Shown here: positions 35,049 to 44,082 of the stretch, in pieces
How the letters are laid out: each line of letters opens with the position of its first letter
Numbering within the stretch: position 1 is the first letter of the stretch
NCBI RefSeq assembly: GCF_000242635.2
Contig: NC_017770.1
Coordinates: forward strand, 310,001-374,000
Length of the DNA: 64,000 bases
Reading direction: 5' to 3'
Origin: Solitalea canadensis DSM 3403
Lineage (GTDB): Bacteria; Bacteroidota; Bacteroidia; Sphingobacteriales; Sphingobacteriaceae
Notes under the pieces: model-generated
Seen by the model: only the letters and a program-made list of their open reading frames with translations
Databases searched by the model: none
What the model was told of the DNA's origin: nothing
Program-made: the position numbers and the translations under genes

Positions 35049-36890
35049 CTACCAACGACCTCTTTTGTCGTCGCTACCACTGTTAGAAGGTTTGCGCTCA
35101 CGGTTACCTCCGTAGCCACCGCGTCCGCCTCTGTCGCCACGATCATTGCGATCACGGTCTCCACCACGTTCACGATTTCCATTGAAACCTCCACGACGCT
35201 CACCACCTTCGCGGTTGCCGCTAAATGAGCGACCACCACCAAAACCTGAACGGCGCTCTTCACGTTTACGATCTCCATCTTGTGAGATTTCGATACGAAC
35301 CTGACGACCGTTGAAGTCTTTTTGTTTAAAGCCTTCAAATACTTTATCAACGATTTCCGATTCAACCTCGAAGAATGAATAAACACCTTTAACGTCGATA
35401 CGGCCAATTTTGCTTCCGCTTACGTGTGCATTATCACAAACATAGCGTAACATATCGCCACGAGTGAAGTCGTCTAATGAACCTAAGTTTACAAATAAAC
35501 GAGTGAATTTACCACCGCTACGCATAGTATTACGATCACCACGCTCACGACTTTCACGCTCGTCTGCTCTTGCATTTAAATCAGGTGCATTTTTGTAGTA
35601 GTCAAGGAAACGATTGAATTCTAATGAAGCAAAACGTTTGATGATATCTTCTTTGCTTACATCAGCAAATTCAGCGTTGATGCGTTCTAAGTATTGATCG
35701 ATCTGCTCATTCACTTGTACATTGTGAACTTTGTGGATCAATGCAAATAATTGTTTTTCACAAACATCAAATCCGCTAGGGATATCACATTTAGTAAATT
35801 TCTTTTTGATAATGCGTTCAATCTGACGAATCTTACCCATTTCTTTGCTATTGATAATAGCCATAGAAACTCCGGTTTTACCGGCACGCGCAGTACGACC
35901 ACTTCTGTGAGTGTAGCTTTCCACATCATCAGGTAATGAGTAGTTAATAACGTGTGTTACGTCGTTAACGTCAATACCACGTGCAGCAACGTCAGTAGCA
36001 ATCAATAACTGTAATGAACGATCTCTGTAGCGTTTCATTACTTTGTCACGTTGTTGCTGAGATAAGTCGCCGTGTAAAGCATCTGCATTATATCCATCAC
36101 GGATCAATGCTTCAGCAATTTCCTGAGTTTCAATTTTGGTACGACAGAAAACGATACCAAAGATCTCAGGGTTAAAGTCTACTAAGCGTTTGAACGCTGC
36201 GTATTTATCACGAGCTTTTGCAATATAATATTCGTGTTCAATGTTTGAGTTACCTTCGTTACGGTTACCAACAGTAAGTTCAAACGGATCAGTCATGTAG
36301 TTTTGAGAGATACGACGAACTTCGTTAGGCATGGTTGCTGAAAATAACCAAGTGTTTTTAGTATCAGGAGTGTGAGAAAGAATAGCGTTGATGTCTTCCT
36401 GGAAGCCCATATTCAACATTTCATCAGCCTCGTCTAATACAGAGATACGTACATTATCAAAATTGATAACGTTACGGTTGATAATATCCAGCATACGGCC
36501 TGGTGTAGCCACAATAATGTGAGCACCACGCTTTAGGTCACGCATTTGGTTAATAATGCTGGCACCGCCATAAACGGCAACAACACTAACCTGACCTAAG
36601 TATTTACTGAAGTTTACTAAGTCGTTAGTAATTTGTAAGCATAACTCGCGAGTAGGGCACAGCACTAATGCCTGAGGCTGACGTAGACCAAGGTCGATAA
36701 GCTCTAGCATTGGTAAACCAAATGCTGCAGTTTTACCGGTACCAGTTTGCGCCAAACCAACAAAGTCGCGGTTGCCTTTCAAAAGTTCAGGGATTGCCTG
36801 TTCCTGGATAGGAGTAGGAGCTTCAAATCCCAGCTCAGAAATAGCTTGGACAGTTTTTGGGCCAATGCCCAATTGTTCAAATAAATTCAT
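35049..36890 (-). CDS. DEAD-box ATP-dependent RNA helicase with RG-rich tail (DeaD/CsdA type)
   Basis: 613 residues. The helicase core runs over about 1-370: Q motif TPIQEQAI, motif I TGTGKT (49-54), PTREL, TPGR, DEAD (153-156), SAT, then ARGID and HRSGRTARAG in the second RecA domain. Residues about 450-535 resemble the DbpA-type RNA-binding domain (GRQVRIEIS at its end). The last 80 residues are a disordered Gly/Arg/Asp-rich tail (RRGGFNGNRERGGDRDRND and similar) that should bind RNA non-specifically. The role is probably ribosome assembly and mRNA unwinding in the cold. The upstream non-coding region is long, which fits post-transcriptional cold control, as in other deaD genes. Confidence 0.93.
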   Translation of the reverse strand: MNLFEQLGIGPKTVQAISELGFEAPTPIQEQAIPELLKGNRDFVGLAQTGTGKTAAFGLPMLELIDLGLRQPQALVLCPTRELCLQITNDLVNFSKYLGQVSVVAVYGGASIINQMRDLKRGAHIIVATPGRMLDIINRNVINFDNVRISVLDEADEMLNMGFQEDINAILSHTPDTKNTWLFSATMPNEVRRISQNYMTDPFELTVGNRNEGNSNIEHEYYIAKARDKYAAFKRLVDFNPEIFGIVFCRTKIETQEIAEALIRDGYNADALHGDLSQQQRDKVMKRYRDRSLQLLIATDVAARGIDVNDVTHVINYSLPDDVESYTHRSGRTARAGKTGVSMAIINSKEMGKIRQIERIIKKKFTKCDIPSGFDVCEKQLFALIHKVHNVQVNEQIDQYLERINAEFADVSKEDIIKRFASLEFNRFLDYYKNAPDLNARADERESRERGDRNTMRSGGKFTRLFVNLGSLDDFTRGDMLRYVCDNAHVSGSKIGRIDVKGVYSFFEVESEIVDKVFEGFKQKDFNGRQVRIEISQDGDRKREERRSGFGGGRSFSGNREGGERRGGFNGNRERGGDRDRNDRGDRGGRGGYGGNRERKPSNSGSDDKRGRW

Positions 36891-37016
36891 TCGAGTTTTT
36901 TTAAGTTTTAACCGGATGGTTAACAGGAGGGTAGCTCGGGATTTAAAAAGGGAATGATCGCCAGATCAAAATACCTCTACCATTTCCGATAACAATCGGG
37001 TGTGTAAAATCAGCCG

Positions 37017-37024
37017 CAAAGGTA
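37017..37024 (-). promoter_or_regulatory. Bacteroidetes-type -7 box for the helicase gene
   Basis: TACCTTTG on the minus strand is a perfect TAnnTTTG match 127 bases before the helicase start. A TTTG lies 14 bases further upstream, too close for a standard -33 element, so only the -7 box is convincing. Confidence 0.4.
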
Positions 37025-37159
37025 AACTTTAAAAATGACAAAATGAAATTTGGTTTGCTTATAGTTGGCTGAAAGTCAGGTTTTAACCATTTTTGATTGA
37101 TGTTTTACCACTCGCAACGCTATTGAAAACAGTGTTTTAACATGTTTTTACGCAGAAAA

Positions 37160-37192
37160 AATGCGCCATAACACTAAATGTCGTGGCGCATT
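37160..37192 (-). terminator. Intrinsic terminator of the DUF4293 gene
   Basis: The stem AATGCGCCA / TGGCGCATT closes a 15-base loop. On the minus strand it is followed by TTTTTCTGCG, and on the plus strand by AAATTTCTTTTT, so it may work in both directions. Confidence 0.7.
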
Positions 37193-37262
37193 AAATTTCT
37201 TTTTAAAAAAGTATAAAACGAATGAAAATTGATGAAAGATTATTCGGTTATCTGGTCAGTTA

Positions 37263-37748
37263 CTACCTCAATCTATCCGCTGATTTGATAAGATTATCAT
37301 CTTTTCGGATCGATTTTATGGCAAGTATCAGGCAGATAATGATAACGGAAAATAAATATGCACCAATTTTAGCACTCCAGTCAGAAACCTGTCCAACACT
37401 TTCGGGTTGAGCTTTAAGCATCATGAACACAGAAAGGCCAATAGCCAAAAATGCATTTAACCAACAAAGATTGATCTGTAGTTTCCTGTTTTTAAACGTA
37501 AAGATCGCTGCTAAAGCTAATCCAGCTACTAAAACAGTTAATATTAAGCCAGGTGTATAGGCCTCTACCTTGTTAGGGCCCGCCATTGACATTACATATT
37601 TTCCTAAAGCTCTTATTTCTACCAGTTCTTTAATGCTTCCCTGACCAATATTGTCTAGATCGACAAAGCTTACAACTGGAACAAAAAATAAAGCTGAAGC
37701 AGCTAAGAAGGCGACAGCTAAGTAGATTGATTGAATGCGTTGAATCAT
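37263..37748 (-). CDS. DUF4293 four-helix membrane protein
   Basis: 161 residues from the ATG at 37748 (MIQRIQSIYLAV, the standard start of the family). An in-frame ATG seven codons upstream overlaps the promoter and is rejected. Four membrane helices are visible at about 9-28, 63-83, 92-110 and 122-142; the C-terminus is basic and cytoplasmic. Function is unknown; the family is widespread in Bacteroidetes. The -7 box ends only four bases before the start codon, so the transcript may be leaderless. Confidence 0.85.
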   Translation of the reverse strand: MIQRIQSIYLAVAFLAASALFFVPVVSFVDLDNIGQGSIKELVEIRALGKYVMSMAGPNKVEAYTPGLILTVLVAGLALAAIFTFKNRKLQINLCWLNAFLAIGLSVFMMLKAQPESVGQVSDWSAKIGAYLFSVIIICLILAIKSIRKDDNLIKSADRLR

Positions 37749-37752
37749 GCGC

Positions 37753-37783
37753 CAAATATAGTTAGTCAATTGTTTATAGTCAA
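37753..37783 (-). promoter_or_regulatory. Bacteroidetes sigma-A-type promoter of the DUF4293 gene
   Basis: On the minus strand, TTG (37783-37781), exactly 20 bases, then TATATTTG (37760-37753), which fits the TTTG-N19-21-TAnnTTTG pattern well. Initiation would fall at or next to the ATG at 37748. Confidence 0.6.
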
Positions 37784-37815
37784 TGGCAGATAGTTTTCCT
37801 TAAAAAGTATAATAC

Positions 37816-37823
37816 TATCTTTG
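37816..37823 (+). promoter_or_regulatory. -7 box for the exported protein at 37846
   Basis: TATCTTTG is an exact TAnnTTTG match 22 bases before the start codon. The expected -33 TTTG is replaced by TTTTC, so strength is uncertain. Confidence 0.45.
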
Positions 37824-37845
37824 GAGCAAAAATGTACATCCGTTT

Positions 37846-38502
37846 ATGAAACTTATGAGTTTTATTTTGAGCACTGTCTTAATGTTATTTTGTGGGCAGC
37901 TAATGGCTCAGGATTATATAATTGATAAAGATTCAGTAAAGCATTTTGGTGAGTTAAAAAGAAGACTTCCGCGAGTAATTAAAATACATCTTACAGTAGA
38001 AAAGAGCAATAAATGGTTTGATGCGACAGAAATAATAGGCTATTATGACTCTTCAAATGGCTTGTATCATACTGCAGCAAAAGTTCAAAATGAGGATTAC
38101 GCTGTTTTTTTACCATTTTCAGAGTTGGATAGTAATATTGAAAATTCTGTTGAACATAGCGATGGGAGTTATAATTGGATATCTTATGGTAAGATAAATT
38201 ATTATGAGGTAATTGCTTATGGTATTCCTATGACGGCTAATGGTATGACTACAGGACGCAGCACGCAAAAAGATATTTATCTTGGAAATGAAAAGATTGG
38301 TATAAATCGTATGCCTGTTGGTTTTCTTGGGGAAAGGCTTGAGACTCGGAAACTCTTGATTAAATATTTCGGAGATAATACTTCAATAGTTACCAAGATC
38401 AATACAGACAAAATAAAGAATACTGCTGATGGAATTAAGGAGTTAGTGCAAGAATACATTAATGACAAGCTTGGAAAGACTGACAAAGTGGTAATTAAAT
38501 AG
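37846..38502 (+). CDS. Exported protein of unknown function
   Basis: 218 residues with a clear signal peptide (MKLMSFILSTVLMLFCG, cleavage expected after LMAQ near residue 22). I do not recognise the family. The mature part is mixed alpha/beta with many aromatic residues around 70-130 (YYDSSNGLYHTAAK, SYNWISYGKINYYEV) and a Lys-rich C-terminal helix (TADGIKELVQEYINDKLGK). It may be a periplasmic or surface protein. It has its own promoter-like box and precedes truA by 19 bp, so read-through is possible, without implying a shared function. Confidence 0.7.
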   Translation: MKLMSFILSTVLMLFCGQLMAQDYIIDKDSVKHFGELKRRLPRVIKIHLTVEKSNKWFDATEIIGYYDSSNGLYHTAAKVQNEDYAVFLPFSELDSNIENSVEHSDGSYNWISYGKINYYEVIAYGIPMTANGMTTGRSTQKDIYLGNEKIGINRMPVGFLGERLETRKLLIKYFGDNTSIVTKINTDKIKNTADGIKELVQEYINDKLGKTDKVVIK

Positions 38503-38521
38503 AAGAATTAAAACCTGTGAT

Positions 38522-39337
38522 ATGGATGAGGGACAACAAAAACACAGATATTTCATAGAGCTTGCATACAAAGGCACTAATTTTCATGGTTGGCAAGTTC
38601 AACCCAATGCAATTAGTGTGCAGGAAGTATTGAATAAAGCATTATCGACCGTTTTACGTGAACCAATTGAAACATTAGGTTGTGGTAGAACTGATACCGG
38701 CGTACACGCCACTAATTTTTTTGCTCATTTCGATACTTCAATAGCAATAGTAGTTGACCATTTAGCTAAGGAAAAACCGGAATTGGCAATGGGTGAATTC
38801 CGATTGGTAAAGGCAGTGAATGCATTAATTGGATATGAAGTAGCCGTAAAAAGATTTATCGCTGTAAAACAGGATGCCCATGCCCGTTTTGATGCAACAA
38901 GCCGTTCTTATGAGTATCATGTCGTTTTTGAAAAAGACCCGTTTAAAAGAGAGTTCTCCCATCATGTTACCAATAAACCTGATGTTGCTGCAATGAACGA
39001 AGCGGCAAAAGTCATCATGACTTATACCGACTTTAGCTGTTTCAGTAAAAGTAATACCCAAACGTTTACCAATAACTGCAAGATAACTCGGGCAGAATGG
39101 GTTGAACAGGCAAATGGATTAGTTTTTCACATTACAGCCGATCGTTTTCTACGCAATATGGTACGGGCAATTGTAGGAACGCTCTTGGAAGTAGGAAAAG
39201 GTACCCTTTCCATCGATGGAATTAGAAAAGTGATCGAAAGTAAAAATCGCTCAAAAGCAGGTGAATCAGTGCCTGCAGCGGGATTGTTTTTGACCGAGAT
39301 AACCTATCCCGAAGAAACTTTAAAGTCTAAAAGCTAA
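38522..39337 (+). CDS. truA: tRNA pseudouridine(38-40) synthase
   Basis: 271 residues, the usual TruA length. It converts uridines 38-40 in the tRNA anticodon arm to pseudouridine. The first half has YKGTNFHGWQVQ and the catalytic motif GRTDTGVHA with Asp57 as nucleophile. The second half has FLRNMVRAIVGTLLEVG, the conserved RNA-binding helix, and ends in AGLFLTEITYP. Start is at the ATG at 38522. It follows the unknown exported protein after 19 bp; a short GCTAA-like tail (AAGCTAATCGCTAGGAGCC) lies across and after its stop. Confidence 0.95.
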   Translation: MDEGQQKHRYFIELAYKGTNFHGWQVQPNAISVQEVLNKALSTVLREPIETLGCGRTDTGVHATNFFAHFDTSIAIVVDHLAKEKPELAMGEFRLVKAVNALIGYEVAVKRFIAVKQDAHARFDATSRSYEYHVVFEKDPFKREFSHHVTNKPDVAAMNEAAKVIMTYTDFSCFSKSNTQTFTNNCKITRAEWVEQANGLVFHITADRFLRNMVRAIVGTLLEVGKGTLSIDGIRKVIESKNRSKAGESVPAAGLFLTEITYPEETLKSKS

Positions 39338-39408
39338 TCGCTAGGAGCCAATGACTGAAATAACTTAAAACAATACAAAAGGAACAATTGTAATTATTAG
39401 ACTACAGT

Positions 39409-39440
39409 TTTGATAATGTAGTGGAGTCTGAATATTTTTA
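39409..39440 (+). promoter_or_regulatory. Candidate sigma-A promoter of the ABC exporter at 39484
   Basis: TTTG (39409-39412), 20 bases, then TATTTTTA (39433-39440), one mismatch from TAnnTTTG. Initiation would be near 39447, giving a leader of about 37 bases. Confidence 0.45.
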
Positions 39441-39483
39441 ACTTCTGTCAACAACTGCTTCAATTCATAAAATAAATAGATAG

Positions 39484-41244
39484 ATGGCCGTAACAGGTAA
39501 TGCACTTGATTTAAAACTAACACGCAGAGTATTTAATTATGCCAAACCTTATAGGGGGATTTTTTATTGGGCTGTAATACTCACCATTGCGTTGGCAATT
39601 GTAGCTCCGTTGCGTCCTTACCTGGTTGAATATACAGTAGACCATTATATCTTATTTAATGATATGAATGGTCTATTAAAAATGACAGGGATTATGATTG
39701 GTTTGCTACTACTGCAGACTGTCATTCAGTATAATCATACCTTTTGTACAAATTGGTTGGGGCAATCGGTAATTAAAGACATACGAAAAGACATCTTCGA
39801 TCATATTACTAATTTAAGACTCAAATATTTTGACAATACACCTATTGGTACATTGATTACCCGTACTGTTTCAGACCTTGAAACTATTGCCGATGTTTTT
39901 TCTGAAGGTATTATCTCCATAGTAGGCGATATTTTGCAGATTGTAACCATTATAGCATTTATGTTATACACTGATGTGAAACTGACATTAGTTGTATTAG
40001 CTCCTATGCCATTGTTAATAATGGCCACTTATATTTTCAAGGAAGCGATCAAATCTGCATTTCAGGAAGTACGTCAGCAGGTAACCAGGTTAAATACGTT
40101 TTTGCAAGAGCATATAACCGGAATGTCGGTAACCCAATTGTTTAGCCGTGAAGATCAGGAATTCAATAAATTTAAGCAGATCAACAGGGCTCACAGGCGT
40201 GCACATATTCGTTCAAACTGGTATTATTCCATCTTTTTTCCGGTAGTGGAGTTGATCTCAGCAATGTCTATTGGTTTATTGGTTTGGTGGGGTTCCAGAG
40301 AAATTATTGGTGATAAAATATCACCGGGCGTTGTGGTATCATTTATTATGTATATCAACATGCTTTACCGCCCGATCAGAGAGCTGGCAGATAAATTTAA
40401 CACCTTGCAAATGGGTATGGTGAGTGCCGAACGTGTGTTTAAGGTAATTGATACGGATGAAATTACTCCAAACAACGGAACTCTTCAGCCAGCTGTTATT
40501 AAAGGCGACGTTGAATTTAATAATGTTTGGTTTGCCTATAATGATGAACAGTGGGTATTAAAAGATATTTCATTTAAGATAAAACCGGGTGAAACACTGG
40601 CATTAGTAGGAGCAACCGGAGCAGGAAAATCTTCAACCATAAATATTTTAAATCGTTTTTATGAAATAGGGAAAGGGTCAGTGAAGCTGGATGGTGTAGA
40701 TATTCGTGCTTACGATTTGCATTATCTTCGTTCGTGCATCGCAACTGTTTTGCAAGATGTGTTTTTGTTTTCGGATACAATCTATAATAACATCAGCCTT
40801 AATAATAGTAAGATCACGAAAGAGGAAATAGAAGAGGCCGCACGCGAGGTGGGTGCCGAAGAGTTTATTAAACGTCTGCCCGGAGGATTTGAATATAATG
40901 TAATGGAGCGTGGCGCAACTTTGTCGGTTGGACAAGCGCAGCTAATATCATTTATCAGGGCATTAGTTTATAACCCTAAGATTTTAGTGTTGGATGAAGC
41001 CACGTCATCTGTTGATACAGAAACAGAAGAACTGATCCAAAATGCCATATTGAAATTAATGCAAGGACGCACCACAATCGTAATTGCTCACCGTCTCTCT
41101 ACGATTCAGAATGCCGACAAAATTATTGTGTTGGATAAAGGGGAGATCAAAGAAATGGGTAATCACCAGGAACTGCTTCGTCTGAACGGTTATTATAAGC
41201 GATTGTATGACCTTCAATTTAATTCCGCAGGTATCAAAGTATAG
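39484..41244 (+). CDS. ABC exporter half-transporter (membrane domain fused to ATPase), MsbA/MdlB-like
   Basis: 586 residues. Six membrane helices span about 20-310, with the intracellular loop FDNTPIGTLITRTVSDLE. The ATPase domain starts near 340 and has Walker A GATGAGKSS (375-383), Walker B ILVLDEATSS (about 499-508), and the switch His in IAHRLSTIQ. The signature reads LSVGQAQ near 479 instead of LSGGQ, so one Gly is replaced by Val. I recall LSVGQ as common in Bacteroidetes members of this family; confirm by search. It probably acts as a homodimer, or as a heterodimer with a partner outside the window. Substrate (lipid or drug) cannot be assigned. A strong terminator follows. Confidence 0.92.
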   Translation: MAVTGNALDLKLTRRVFNYAKPYRGIFYWAVILTIALAIVAPLRPYLVEYTVDHYILFNDMNGLLKMTGIMIGLLLLQTVIQYNHTFCTNWLGQSVIKDIRKDIFDHITNLRLKYFDNTPIGTLITRTVSDLETIADVFSEGIISIVGDILQIVTIIAFMLYTDVKLTLVVLAPMPLLIMATYIFKEAIKSAFQEVRQQVTRLNTFLQEHITGMSVTQLFSREDQEFNKFKQINRAHRRAHIRSNWYYSIFFPVVELISAMSIGLLVWWGSREIIGDKISPGVVVSFIMYINMLYRPIRELADKFNTLQMGMVSAERVFKVIDTDEITPNNGTLQPAVIKGDVEFNNVWFAYNDEQWVLKDISFKIKPGETLALVGATGAGKSSTINILNRFYEIGKGSVKLDGVDIRAYDLHYLRSCIATVLQDVFLFSDTIYNNISLNNSKITKEEIEEAAREVGAEEFIKRLPGGFEYNVMERGATLSVGQAQLISFIRALVYNPKILVLDEATSSVDTETEELIQNAILKLMQGRTTIVIAHRLSTIQNADKIIVLDKGEIKEMGNHQELLRLNGYYKRLYDLQFNSAGIKV

Positions 41245-41245
41245 A

Positions 41246-41288
41246 AACTAAAAAGGAGCTTCGATCCAGTTGAAGCTCCTTTTTAGTT
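41246..41288 (+). terminator. Intrinsic terminator after the ABC exporter
   Basis: The arms AACTAAAAAGGAGCTTC (41246-41262) and GAAGCTCCTTTTTAGTT (41272-41288) pair perfectly around a nine-base loop. The A/T ends make it bidirectional, serving the convergent gene as well. Confidence 0.85.
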
Positions 41289-41327
41289 ATAGCGAAATTG
41301 ATTAACAATTTACGAGCCGGTAACTGA

Positions 41328-42413
41328 TTAATACTTTATAGCAAGTTTAAGCTTAGCCCAAAGTTGTTCATCAAAAGATGATGGTCCGAGTACAGCAGTG
41401 CCCGTATCATCACCCTGTCTTACCACTACCAAATCGAGACTTGGGATTACATAGATTTTTTTATCTCCTTTGCCTAAGGCTGCATACATATCAGCTGGGG
41501 CACTAGGTGTTAAGGGACCTGAAAAACTGGTTTGTAAAGTAGGCACCATAAATGATGATTTACCATTTAACCACCATAAATAGCCATAAGATGGATTGTA
41601 GTTATTGGAAGTATGGATCATGTCGGCAAAAAACTGTTGATCAGTCATTAGTGTTTTCTCGCCCCATTTTCCTTTGTTAAGCATGAGAATTCCAAAGCGT
41701 GCCATATCCCGGGTATTAAGCCAAAGAATATGGTTGATCCATGTATAATTCTTCATTCCTATTTGATCGGCTAATCTGGTTTTAGTGAAGTTGCTGATTG
41801 TGGAGTTGGATGCTTTGGCTATAACATCATGCAACAAATGATAGGGAGCATTGTGATAAGCCCATCGAGTTCCGGCATCAGCTTTATAAATCAGGCAAGA
41901 AGGGTCGGTGCAATCTACATCAACTACATTGTCGTCTAAACCGGTTGTCATGATGAGCTGATGTTTTAGTGTAATCAGTTCTTCTTTTGCTATTGGCAGA
42001 CTCGACCAGCCATTTCCTAAGTAATGAGCGGTTTTGTCATTAATCTTTAGCAAACCTTCTTGCTGTGCAATTCCTACAAGATAAGCAGTAACACTTTTTC
42101 CAGCAGAAGCAATATAATATTTCGTGTTTTTATTCCAGTTGTTCCAGTAGTTTTCAGAAACAATACGGCCCTTATGCAGAATGATAAGGCCATACGTGTT
42201 TTTACTTTGTGCAAAGGTTATCGCTTCGTTAAGCTTTGCTTCATCCCAGCCTAATGACGCAGCTGTTTCAGTTTCCCAATCATCACTATTTAGCGGCGGG
42301 AAGTAAAATGAGCTATTATTAGTGTTAGGCGTTGGTTCTGTATGGTTATCAGAGTTTGAGCAGGAAATCAGGAGGACGGAAATTAAACAAACGAAAGTAG
42401 ACTTTTGAATCAT
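41328..42413 (-). CDS. Serine hydrolase lipoprotein (beta-lactamase class C/penicillin-binding fold)
   Basis: 361 residues from the ATG at 42413. A longer start at 42470 would bury the lipoprotein signal and is rejected. The N-terminus has a hydrophobic segment and a lipobox LISC with the Cys near residue 18. The catalytic Ser-x-x-Lys is SAGK in YYIASAGKSVTAYLVG, near residues 102-105, and the Tyr-x-Asn motif is YHN further on. A GDDTG segment near the C-terminus takes the place of the KTG-type strand. Such enzymes include esterases, amidases and peptidases, so a beta-lactamase activity should not be assumed. It is probably anchored in the cell envelope. Confidence 0.87.
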   Translation of the reverse strand: MIQKSTFVCLISVLLISCSNSDNHTEPTPNTNNSSFYFPPLNSDDWETETAASLGWDEAKLNEAITFAQSKNTYGLIILHKGRIVSENYWNNWNKNTKYYIASAGKSVTAYLVGIAQQEGLLKINDKTAHYLGNGWSSLPIAKEELITLKHQLIMTTGLDDNVVDVDCTDPSCLIYKADAGTRWAYHNAPYHLLHDVIAKASNSTISNFTKTRLADQIGMKNYTWINHILWLNTRDMARFGILMLNKGKWGEKTLMTDQQFFADMIHTSNNYNPSYGYLWWLNGKSSFMVPTLQTSFSGPLTPSAPADMYAALGKGDKKIYVIPSLDLVVVRQGDDTGTAVLGPSSFDEQLWAKLKLAIKY

Positions 42414-42615
42414 GTGTAAAGAATTGACTTTTTTGACTAGCGCAATATAAAAACGTTTAACAGCAACCAACCTATTCTTTAAGATGAAAATGATAATGAT
42501 AATGAATAAACTAACAATGATTTATGTGATGCTATGTAATTAATTGATAATCAATATAAATAGACTATTTACTGTTACTTTTTTTGTATATTTAAGCTAA
42601 CCAACCTTAAATAAT

Positions 42616-43191
42616 ATGAAAAAGTATGCTCTATTATTCACAGTTATTTTCTTACTAACAATCTGTTGTAAGGTACAGGCTCAGGCAAATAATGATGCAC
42701 AAATGCAGGCCTGGAAAGCTTACATGACTCCCGGAGATATTCACAAAATGATGGCTAAAGATGTAGGTAAATGGAAAGCCGAAGTGACTTCATGGATGGC
42801 TCCTGATGCACCTCCAACTAAAAGCACTGCAGAATGCGTTGATAAGATGATTTTGGGTGGACGTTACCTACATCAAACTTTTACAGGAAACTTTATGGGA
42901 CAGCCATTTGAAGGAATTGGAACGATAGGTTATGATAACGCAAAGAAAATGTTTGTAAGTTCATGGGTCGATAATTTTGGTACGGGCATGATGTACATGG
43001 AAGGCCCTTGGGACGACGCAACCAAATCAATCACCTTTAAAGGTAAATGTGTAGATCCGATGTCGGGAAATGATATGGAATGCCGTCAGGTAATGAAATT
43101 TATTGATGACAAAACCCAAATGATGGAAATGTACATGACCCAAGGTGGTAAGGAAATGAAAACGATGGAAATCACATTCACTAAGCAATAA
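42616..43191 (+). CDS. DUF1579 exported protein
   Basis: 191 residues with a signal peptide (KYALLFTVIFLLTICC, cleavage expected after KVQAQ near 23). The body is the DUF1579 lipocalin-like type: KDVGKWKAEVTSWMAPDAPP, GGRYLHQTFTGNFMGQPFEG, a strand series with IGYDNAKKMFVSSWVDNFGT, and a Met-rich C-terminal part. The function is unknown. A weak TATATTTA -7-like box lies about 25 bases before the start. A shared bidirectional terminator separates it from the convergent TPR gene. Confidence 0.85.
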   Translation: MKKYALLFTVIFLLTICCKVQAQANNDAQMQAWKAYMTPGDIHKMMAKDVGKWKAEVTSWMAPDAPPTKSTAECVDKMILGGRYLHQTFTGNFMGQPFEGIGTIGYDNAKKMFVSSWVDNFGTGMMYMEGPWDDATKSITFKGKCVDPMSGNDMECRQVMKFIDDKTQMMEMYMTQGGKEMKTMEITFTKQ

Positions 43192-43240
43192 AATAAAACA
43201 GCCCATCTTGTTTCGAAAACATGATGGGCTGTTTTATTTT
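43190..43240. terminator. Bidirectional terminator between DUF1579 and TPR genes
   Basis: AAAATAAAACAGCCCATC (43190-43207) pairs with GATGGGCTGTTTTATTTT (43223-43240) around a 15-base loop. U runs on both strands and its position between convergent stops support use in both directions. Confidence 0.85.
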
Positions 43241-43979
43241 ATGCGGTTACTTTAAGTTGCTCTTTTACCAGGTTAAACCACTTACGGTTCATTCTTCTTT
43301 CTTGAGCACTTAAATGGGTTTCTTCTTCAGTGATTTCTTCAAAAAGAAGTCGTGCTTCTTCGATCTTTTCGTTTCTTTCAAGAAATAATCCATACTGATA
43401 ACGATGTTCGTAATAGGAAAAGCTGCCGTTCATCATTTTGAATTCTTTGTCTGCTTTGGCAATATCTCCAGTTTGTTCCAATGCAAGTGCATAAATCATG
43501 TGCTCTCTTGAACGGGCAAATTTTAGTTGATTATAGATTTTTCTTGCTATTGTTACAATGTCGGAAAAGCGCTCTTTCTCATAATAAGCATTAATCAATT
43601 TCGAAAGTACATGCTCATTTTCGGTAAAAGCTCCGGTTAAACTTTGTTCATATATCGTTATGGCCTCATCGGTCCTGCCTAATTCCAGGTAAGCATCAGC
43701 TAATGTAATTTTATTATTAAATGTATTGGAGAATTTGAGCCTGTCTTCCAGTTTTCTGATTTTTCCTGAAGGATTAATGGTCGATGAAATTCCAGACTGT
43801 ACTCCTTGCAGTTGATTCCGGTTAATCATTTCTGTGAAAATATAAACCAGACAACCTACAAGAGGAAGAAATACAATTAGCCATATCCACTTTTGTTGAT
43901 TTCCTTTGCGAATACAATGAAATGCACAAATAGCTTGTAACCAGATAATTAGATAGTAATAATTCTCAAATAAAAACAT
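43239..43979 (-). CDS. Membrane-anchored tetratricopeptide-repeat protein
   Basis: 246 residues. Two N-terminal membrane helices (about 4-20 and 30-49, KWIWLIVFLPLVGCLVYIF resembling the PLDc_N-type hairpin) are followed by a soluble domain of helical repeats from about residue 75. TPR-like units include ADAYLELGRTDEAITIYEQS, LINAYYEKERFSDIVTIA and a YQYGLFLERNEKIEEARLLF unit. A scaffold or assembly role at the inner membrane is typical; no partner is evident. Its stop codon lies inside the bidirectional terminator. Confidence 0.82.
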   Translation of the reverse strand: MFLFENYYYLIIWLQAICAFHCIRKGNQQKWIWLIVFLPLVGCLVYIFTEMINRNQLQGVQSGISSTINPSGKIRKLEDRLKFSNTFNNKITLADAYLELGRTDEAITIYEQSLTGAFTENEHVLSKLINAYYEKERFSDIVTIARKIYNQLKFARSREHMIYALALEQTGDIAKADKEFKMMNGSFSYYEHRYQYGLFLERNEKIEEARLLFEEITEEETHLSAQERRMNRKWFNLVKEQLKVTA

Positions 43980-44082
43980 TTTTTCGGCAGATAGATTTTT
44001 CTTTAATGGAGGTCAAAGATAAAATTCTTATTGAAAGATAATAGACTACCTGTTTTCATTTGAGGAGTTAATTTAATAGACC

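Larger units (their letters stand above)
36891..37262. other. 372-bp intergenic region: helicase leader and shared 3' side of the DUF4293 gene
   Basis: On the minus strand a TACCTTTG -7 box (37017-37024) implies a helicase leader of about 120 bases. That leader contains small dyads (TTAACC-ggat-GGTTAA around 36908-36921; CCGAT/ATCGG at 36986-36999). The right part holds the hairpin at 37160-37192. No further gene is supported; a short open frame at 37222 on the plus strand is antisense to the DUF4293 gene. Confidence 0.5.

Noticed and set aside
34982-35407. Minus-strand and plus-strand open frames over the helicase tail
   Set aside because: They are frame shadows of the repetitive Gly/Arg-coding sequence and have low-complexity Val/Thr-rich translations.
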